Below, piece after piece: positions 42,102 through 47,554 of a stretch of DNA of 47,554 nucleotides. A model generated the notes under the pieces. That model searched no databases and was not told the DNA's origin. It worked only from the letters and a program-made list of their open reading frames with translations. Numbering within the stretch: position 1 is the stretch's first letter; every line of letters begins with the position of its first letter. The stretch lies in NCBI GenBank assembly GCA_026386955.1, contig JAPLMQ010000220.1, forward strand, positions 1 through 47,554. The letters run 5' to 3'. The position numbers and the translations under genes are program-made. This DNA comes from Planctomycetota bacterium (GTDB lineage: Bacteria; Planctomycetota; Phycisphaerae; Phycisphaerales; Phycisphaeraceae).

Positions 42102-42286
42102 CTGGTGCCACATGTCATCGTACTCGTGACATGTGCCGATCAACGGATGGCCCACGGCCTTGCGACAACCTCGCCGCGCCATCCCGAAAACCCGGTGATT
42201 CGGAAGGTCTCGCCCCTTCTTGTCGGGTGTGGATCGCACGGCATTCCAAGACACATGTCACGAGTACGGTGACATGTGGCACCAGA
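42102..42286. repeat. Paired hairpin repeat, family C copy 2
   Basis: The left arm (42102-42135) is identical to 9372-9405. The right arm (42253-42286) matches its reverse complement except for one base. The 117-bp spacer is unrelated to that of copy 1. As in copy 1, the pair sits between convergent gene ends. Confidence 0.9.
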
Positions 42287-42295
42287 CAAATCCCC

Positions 42296-42676
42296 TCACC
42301 CCTTCGACCGGAACACGTCCGCCTCGGGGTTCTCCGCGCCGCAGTAGATGCAGCGCAGGTGCCGGCTGTTCACCGGCCTGTTGCAGCCGCTGCAGGTCCT
42401 GACCTTCGCGCCCGACAACTTGCCGTCGAGCCGGCCGTCGCGGAGGTCGATCTCGTTGACCTTGTCGATCAGCGCCTGCTCCTCGATGCCGCCCCGCTCC
42501 TGCTGGATCTCCCAGAGCGCCTGGGCGATCAACTGCAGCTTGGCCACCGCCGCCTCGAGCTCGGCGACCCGCACGTTGGAGTCGCGGACCTGCCGCTGGG
42601 CCTCGCTGGCGTCGGAGCGGACGGCGTTGATCTGCTGTGATTGCCGCATGTTCCAGGCGATGTCGAAGAGGTCCAT
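42296..42676 (-). CDS. Coiled-coil protein with C-terminal zinc ribbon
   Basis: The 126-residue protein opens MDLFDIAWNMRQSQQINAVR, forms a coiled coil (about 15-65; AELEAAVAKLQLIAQALWEI) and ends with a zinc ribbon of four Cys, two CxxC pairs: RTCSGCNRPV and RCIYCGAENPE. ATG 42676 is chosen because AAGGAG precedes it by six bases; the upstream ATG 42694 is less good. It is 55 bp downstream of the large GH123-like gene on the same strand. The architecture suits an RNA- or protein-binding scaffold, but no family is certain. Confidence 0.7.
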   Translation of the reverse strand: MDLFDIAWNMRQSQQINAVRSDASEAQRQVRDSNVRVAELEAAVAKLQLIAQALWEIQQERGGIEEQALIDKVNEIDLRDGRLDGKLSGAKVRTCSGCNRPVNSRHLRCIYCGAENPEADVFRSKG

Positions 42677-42731
42677 GTCCGGCTCCTTGTCCAAGCTCCC
42701 CGTTCCAATTCACCGACGCCGCGCAACGGCC

Positions 42732-45700
42732 TCACTTCAACCTCACCTCGACGATGCGGAAATCGTTCCCGCGCACCTGCAGCGTCGCCGCGGAGCCCTG
42801 TGTCTGGATCGCATACGCGGCCTTCTTCTTGTCGCGCTCGTCCTCGAGGCTGAAGCCGTCGAGCGTGGGCTCGCCCTGCTTCGCCCCAAGTTGCGGGACG
42901 TCCTTGAGCAGGTTCTTCTCCGCGGCTGCCATCTCGGTCTTCGAGGCCGTCTGCGAGACCGGCGGCTCGATCGACGAGTCGACGTCGCGGAAGACCACCT
43001 CCCCCGCCTTGCCCAGCAGCTTGGCGGCGTCGATCTCCACCGTCACGAGCTGCTCGAACTTCGCCAGATTGCTCACCAGCATCAGGGCCTTGCCCTGGCT
43101 GGGGCGCGTCCAGAAGCTCACGAGCACCTGCCCGGGCTGCGGCGGCTTGGGCTGGGCCGCGGGCGCCTCCCCCGAAGGGGGAGACGGCGACGTCACCGAC
43201 TTCACCACCGCGGCGCCGCCGAGGTTGAAGTACGGGACGAATTTCACCTCCTTCTCGTAGATGCCGAAGTCGGTCATCGGCGGCGAGATGAACCGCCCCG
43301 AGGGGTAGGTGAAGAGGTACCAAAAGTCGTGCTGGAGCGCGAGGGCGTGCATCGCCCGCGACTGCCTCCAGACCCAGGCGTCGAGCTTGTGCGACATCGG
43401 GTTGTCGGTCTTGATCTCCGGGATCCAGAGCGTGGTGAAGCCGAACTTCTTCCCGCCGCCCATCACGCGCATCTCGTCGCGGCTCCAGAGGTCGATGAAG
43501 GTGTGCTCGGCGTTGGGCGGGATGGTGCGGTCCTCGCCATTGAGCCCGCTCTCGATGAAGGAGAAGGCGGGCAGCTCGAAGCACCAGGTCATGTGGGGCA
43601 TGATGTGCGTGCGCTTGCCGTGCTGGTCCATGTAGATCCAGAGGCGCTTGAAGAAGCGTCGCAGGCCCAGCGAGCCGAAGCCGGGCTGGGTCTTCCCGTC
43701 GGGCAGCGTGTACGCCCCGCATTGCTCAAGCAGCGTGGAGGCGAAGGAGACGTCGTCGATGTAGATGCCATCGACCATGTCGCGCTCGAGGTACTGGCAC
43801 ATGGTCCAGACGTAGTAGTCCTCGACCTCGCGGGTCCATGCGAGCCGGCCTGTCCAGAAGAGGGCGGCGCGGTAGTCGTCCATGGTCGGGCCGAGCTTGG
43901 GCCAAGAGGCGCAGATGTACTTCCAGATGGGATTCTGCGCCCCGAACTTGTCCTTGCCGAATTTCCGCCACTTCGCGGCGTCCTCCCAGTTCGTGGGCTC
44001 GAGGGCGAAGGTGAGGCTGGTGGGGGTGCCGACGTATTTCTCGGTCAGCGGGAAGCCGCAGAAGTCGTCGATCGCGTCGTAGGCGGAGAGCGGCTGCTTC
44101 TGCGGGGCGCGGTTGTAGGCCCTCCAATCCTCCTGCAGCGGCTTGCTGGGCGTGGGCAGGACGTAGAAGACGAACTCGCGCGGCTTGTCGAGCGTGACGG
44201 GGAGGGTGATCACGTTCATGCGGTAGGTCACGCTCCCGTCGGCGCGGAGGATCTCCTGGGCGGGCTCGGCGGGGTTGGGCGTCCAGCCCTTGTCGTTCTC
44301 GCCGAAGAAGCAGAGCCCGCGCTCGTCGTCGCCGATCCAGACCATCGGGCAGAAGTGCCCCACCGCGACGGCCTTGGGCATGCCGGGCTTGGAGTTCTTC
44401 GAGTCCCAGACGCGCCCCGTGCCTTGGGGGACGAGCCTCACGTCGTACGAGGCGCGGAAGTTGTTGTGCCCGCCGTTGACGATCAACTGCTGCCCGTGGG
44501 CCTCGCGGATGGGAAAGTCGAGCGTCAGCCGGTCGACTTTCGCCGGCGAAGCCCCGTTGCTCTTGAGCGTGACGGCGAACTTCATGAGCCCATCGAACTC
44601 GATCGAGGCGTCGACGTCGGCGTCGATCCCCGCGGCGGCCATCGCCCCGCGCCAAGCGGCGAGGTCCGGCGCGGCCTCGCCCATCGTCGCCCCCTTGCCC
44701 GCGAAGGAGACCTCCGCGCCGTTGACCTTCGCCTGCATCCGAGGCGCGCCGGCGAGCACCTCCTCGCCCACGGCCTTCACCTGCGCGGGCAGGCCCGTGG
44801 CGTCGAGCGTGATCGTCCGGCCCCAGATGTCGAGCGTCTTCTCCTTCTCGCCCGCCTTGACCACGATCGGCGTCCAGGGCTTGGGGACGACGCGGGCCTT
44901 GCCCAGGTCGTTCTGCCACCAGTCGGGCTTCTCGCGGACGTACTTGCTCGCGGCCTTGTGCAGCGACTTGCCGTCGGGGCCGAACGACTCGATCTGCACG
45001 TCGTAGGGCAGGAACTCCAGGGCGAGCGGGGCCTTGATGGTCACCACGCCGTCGGCGGTCAGCGCGAACGGCTCCGATGTGTAGACCGGCTTGGAGGCGC
45101 TGGGCGTGGTCATGACGACCTTCGCCGTCGCGGGGTCGACGCCGCCGACGGGCAGGCAGGCGAGGCTGATGTGCGTCTCGGGGCGGTAGGCGAAGTAGGC
45201 GTAGGTCGCGCCGATCAGCGGCAGCTTGGCGAGGCGCTCGCCCGCGTCGGGGAAGTAGCGGGCGAAGGCGTTCGCGGCTTCCATCGGGTTGAGCTGGCGG
45301 TCGTAGACGCGCAGCTCGTCGATGAGCGTGCCGGATTGGTCGAGCACCAGGCCCCACGCACCGTCGTCCTGCTTCTTGGTTTTCTCGCGCCATTCCTTGT
45401 AGTTCTTCATCGCGCCGGCGTCGCCGTGAAGCCCGATCTGGGCCATGGGCTGGGGCAGGCCGTTGAGGTAGACGCCCGGCCCCGCGGGGCCCCAGGTGCA
45501 GAGGACGTGCGTCCACGCGCCGGGGTGGATCTGCACGAAGGGGGCGTCGGCGACGGCGCCCGCCCTGCCCAGCGCGATGGAGAGGCCCAAGGCGTGCTGC
45601 GGCGGCCCGGCGACGGGGCCGACGTGCAGCAGCGTCATGCGCGGGATGTTGGTGCCCAGGTAGTCGCCGATGAAGAAGTTGTTCCAGTCGGTGGGCTGCA

Positions 45701-46928
45701 TCCAGAACTCGAGCGAGCCGCGGTCGGGGGGGAAGACGTTGCGACCGGCGACGACCGGATGCGTCTCACGGGCGCGGGCCAGCGAGAAGGACTTGCCGCG
45801 CACGCCGGGGAAGAAGTCCTCCGGCTTGGCGTCGCCCGGCGCGGCGACGCCCTGCGACTGGGCGGGCTTGAGCGTGTCGTCGAAGCTCCAATAGACGTTG
45901 GCCGGGCGGTTGCGTACGAAGAAGGGCGGGCCGTCGGAGATCGGACGGGCGGCGGCGGGGTCGTGCCAGCGCTCATCGGCGAGTTCGAAGAAATAACGTC
46001 GGCCACGGGTGATGCGCAGGACGTCGACCTAGCCGCGCAGGCCGCGGGCGACGGCCTTCGCGTCGTTCTGAACGCCGCCGACGCGGATCGGGCCGCCCAG
46101 CAGCGCGATCGGCCCGGGCGCATGCGGCCCGAGCACATCGGGCCCGACGATCGCGGGCTGCCCGTCGATGAAGAGCGTCGCGGTCATGGCCCGCTCGACG
46201 CCGACGCTCAGGCAGACGTGCGTCCAGACGTTGGTCGGCACGGGGCGCGGGTGGGTGAGCAGGATCTTGTCGCGGGCCCAGAGCGTGACCTTCCCGTCGT
46301 CGGCCCGCTCGACGTGCAAGGCGTCGGGCGTGGAGATGCCCGAGAGCGTCAGCAGCGCGGCGAGATTGTCGGCCGAGGTGGGCTCGGCGTCGCCCCACGG
46401 CATCTTCTTCGTCGCGACGTCGGACTTCACCCAGACGTCGACGGTGACGGCCCCCTCGCCCTCCCACATCTTCGCGGTGTCGAGGCCGGTGACTTCGACG
46501 CAGCCCGCGCCGGCGAGCTTCACGCCGCCGCCCCAGCGGCCATCGGGCACGTTCTTGGCGTCGCCGCGAAGTGCGAATTTGGGCGTGCCGTAGTTCCCGC
46601 CGCCGACGGACATCACGCCCAGGCCGTCGCCGCCCGAGGGGGCGGGCGCGGCCTTGCCGCCGGGCCCCTTCTTCTTGCCGCCGATGGCTTCCTCGAGGTC
46701 GTCGATGGCGACGGCGGCGTCGGCGGAATCATCGAACTGATAGAGGGCCGCGGTGATGGGGTCGTTCTGCGGGCGGGCCTGCCAGAAGGCCTCGGGACGG
46801 AGGCGCGGGTCGGGCCGTTCCGCGCGGGCGACGTTGACGCCAGCGCCGAGGCCGACGCCAGTGCCGGCCCAGGCCGCGACGAGAATCAGCAACAACCACG
46901 CCGCACGCGCAGGCCAAGAGCGGTTCAT
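42732..46928 (-). pseudogene. Very large exported LamG/GH123-like protein, interrupted by one in-frame TAG
   Basis: Reading from ATG 46928 the gene is one open frame of 1,398 codons to 42732 except for a single TAG at 46029-46031 (codon 300). A signal peptide (AAWLLLILVAAWAGTGVGLG) is followed by a LamG-like domain that the TAG interrupts (GLRG, stop, VDVLRITRGRRYFFEL), where relatives would have Gln or Glu. A second LamG-like domain (SLEFWMQPTDWNNFFIGDYL) follows. Residues about 560-1270 resemble the DUF6067/GH123-type N-acetylhexosaminidase region, with a candidate acidic pair Asp1058-Asp1059 in DGIYIDDVSF. A one-base CAG-to-TAG change explains it best; sequencing error or readthrough are alternatives. 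Normally it would bind and cleave extracellular glycans. Confidence 0.78.
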
Positions 46929-47190
46929 CACAACGTCGAATCCCGTTAGATCGTGTGGAACGGATGCGCCGCGGCGGACGCCGAATGTCCGCCGCGAATC
47001 GAGGCGAATTGTAGCGTGAACGGATGGTCGGCCGGTGCGTGTTTGGACGGAGGCGCGAGCGACGGGACGGGGGTGTGCCGGATCACCGCAGCGCCGGAGC
47101 ACGCGGCACACCTGTGGACGGATGCCACCCGTCGATGCAATCCTGAACTGCACGATCGCTGCGTGCTCGGTCGAGGCTGTTGCTTGATCG

Positions 47191-47224
47191 ACCCCCGTCC
47201 CGTCGCTTGCGCTTCCGGCTAACA
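47191..47224 (+). repeat. Dispersed repeat, family E copy 2
   Basis: CGTCCCGTCGCTTGCGCTTC plus CGGCTAACAA matches 22104-22133. Together with the degenerate inverted copy at 47040-47073 it may form another head-to-head pair. Confidence 0.75.
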
Positions 47225-47321
47225 AGACCGCGCCCAGATGGTTCCAGATTGACATGTCGCGACCTTTCGCAATGGGTGACCACGGAAAAAAAAGCTCGCC
47301 CCCCGTAAGACCTGCACAAGT

Positions 47322-47401
47322 GTCCGGCGGAATCCGGACAAGAGCGCGCAACTCCTTATTTTGAATTTCGGGATTTCAAGGATGTCCGGATTTTTCCGGA
47401 C
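47322..47401. repeat. Twin GTCCGG/CCGGAC hairpins
   Basis: GTCCGG-N6-CCGGAC occurs at 47322-47339 and again at 47384-47401, separated by an AT-rich 44-bp stretch that is unusual for this genome. They resemble insertion-sequence ends; the second may be the end of the adjacent IS3-family element. Confidence 0.6.
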
Positions 47402-47465
47402 GCTGGTACCTATGTCTGGCGCGGGAAATTGAGCTTCCCCACGAATGGTGGGCGCGCCGAAGTGA

Positions 47466-47554
47466 CTAAACGAGGCCGGCCTCGAACGCTTCGGGGCTGA
47501 GATAGCCTAACGAACTGTGCAGACGCTTGCGGTTGTAGAACACCTCGACGTACT
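47466..47554 (-). CDS. IS3-family transposase, C-terminal end (5' beyond the window)
   Basis: The minus-strand frame from the window edge to TAG 47466-47468 encodes YVEVFYNRKRLHSSLGYLSP (residues 1-20 of the visible part) followed by EAFEAGLV. This is the conserved C terminus of the DDE integrase-type OrfB of IS3-family elements (usual form Y-x-E-x-FYN-x-x-R-x-HS-x-LGY-x-x-P). The rest of the element lies beyond the window. It marks an insertion sequence next to the large GH123-like gene. Confidence 0.9.
   Translation of the reverse strand, partial: YVEVFYNRKRLHSSLGYLSPEAFEAGLV

Larger units (their letters stand above)
46929..47465. other. Repeat-rich region between the GH123-like gene and an IS3 end
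   Basis: This 537-bp stretch has no supported gene. It holds a degenerate inverted copy of family E (47040-47073), a 9-bp-stem hairpin (GGTGTGCCG at 47072-47080 paired with CGGCACACC at 47104-47112), a direct family E copy (47191-47224), and two GTCCGG/CCGGAC hairpins. It probably also holds the promoter of the large minus-strand gene, which I cannot define. Confidence 0.65.

Noticed and set aside
39545-42118. 857-codon minus-strand frame
   Set aside because: It is antisense to the 7TM-HD gene, whose motifs are unmistakable.
4165-42286. CRISPR array made of the hairpin repeats
   Set aside because: The arms occur as inverted pairs or single copies many kilobases apart, not as regularly spaced direct repeats.
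42348-46949. 1,533-codon plus-strand open frame
   Set aside because: It is antisense to the GH123-like and zinc-ribbon genes, and its low-complexity Arg/Val/Gly/Asp composition is that of a reverse-strand shadow.

Overview
The window is about 47.5 kb of very GC-rich DNA and looks like a chromosomal segment of a planctomycete (Planctomycetota, perhaps Phycisphaerae; the class is a guess). Reasons: a prepilin-like exported protein with an N-terminal methylation motif, long PQQ-type beta-propeller and LamG/GH123-like exported proteins, a heparinase/alginate-lyase-like enzyme, phytanoyl-CoA dioxygenase paralogues, a DUF1570 peptidase, housekeeping genes scattered as singletons or short runs, and many dispersed hairpin repeats.

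Layout. 1-4.1 kb: prepilin-like protein, a small membrane-anchored protein broken by a one-base frameshift, and a multi-pass TPR membrane protein. 4.3-7.4 kb: a DUF4126 membrane protein and a hybrid histidine kinase with a C-terminal receiver. 7.4-16.3 kb: carbohydrate and exported enzymes (GHL6-like TIM barrel, lyase-like enzyme, double beta-propeller with an embedded methyltransferase-like segment). 16.4-18.4 kb: VOC protein, LigD-type phosphoesterase-like protein and TPR lipoprotein ending at a strong terminator. 18.5-21.8 kb: nuoC, a truncated nucleotidyltransferase module, a TrkH-like transporter and nuoB. 22.2-29.9 kb: two phytanoyl-CoA dioxygenase-like genes, lipoprotein, Rossmann protein with small membrane protein, FAH hydrolase, accD, DUF1570 peptidase. 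29.2-34.4 kb (minus strand): truA, glycosyltransferase, large exported helical protein and PIG-L deacetylase, probably one operon. 34.8-42.1 kb: DcrB-like/Ala-Pro-rich protein, lone half GspF domain, lipoprotein, PhoH ATPase and 7TM-HD phosphodiesterase. 42.3-47.5 kb: zinc-ribbon protein, a very large LamG/GH123-like gene split by one in-frame TAG, repeats, and the tail of an IS3-family transposase.

The most unusual feature is a set of paired, head-to-head hairpin repeats (REPIN-like architecture). At least four families occur (called A to D here), with hairpin arms of 32-38 nt (longer in D) held in inverted orientation 25-180 bp apart. They occur mostly between genes, often convergent ones, and family A shows base changes that keep pairing. 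One copy lies in frame inside the 5' end of a coding sequence. Families B and C share outer flanks but have different stem cores. No mobilising enzyme such as a Y1 transposase is visible in the window. No rRNA, tRNA or CRISPR array was recognised; short RNA genes could have been missed by eye.
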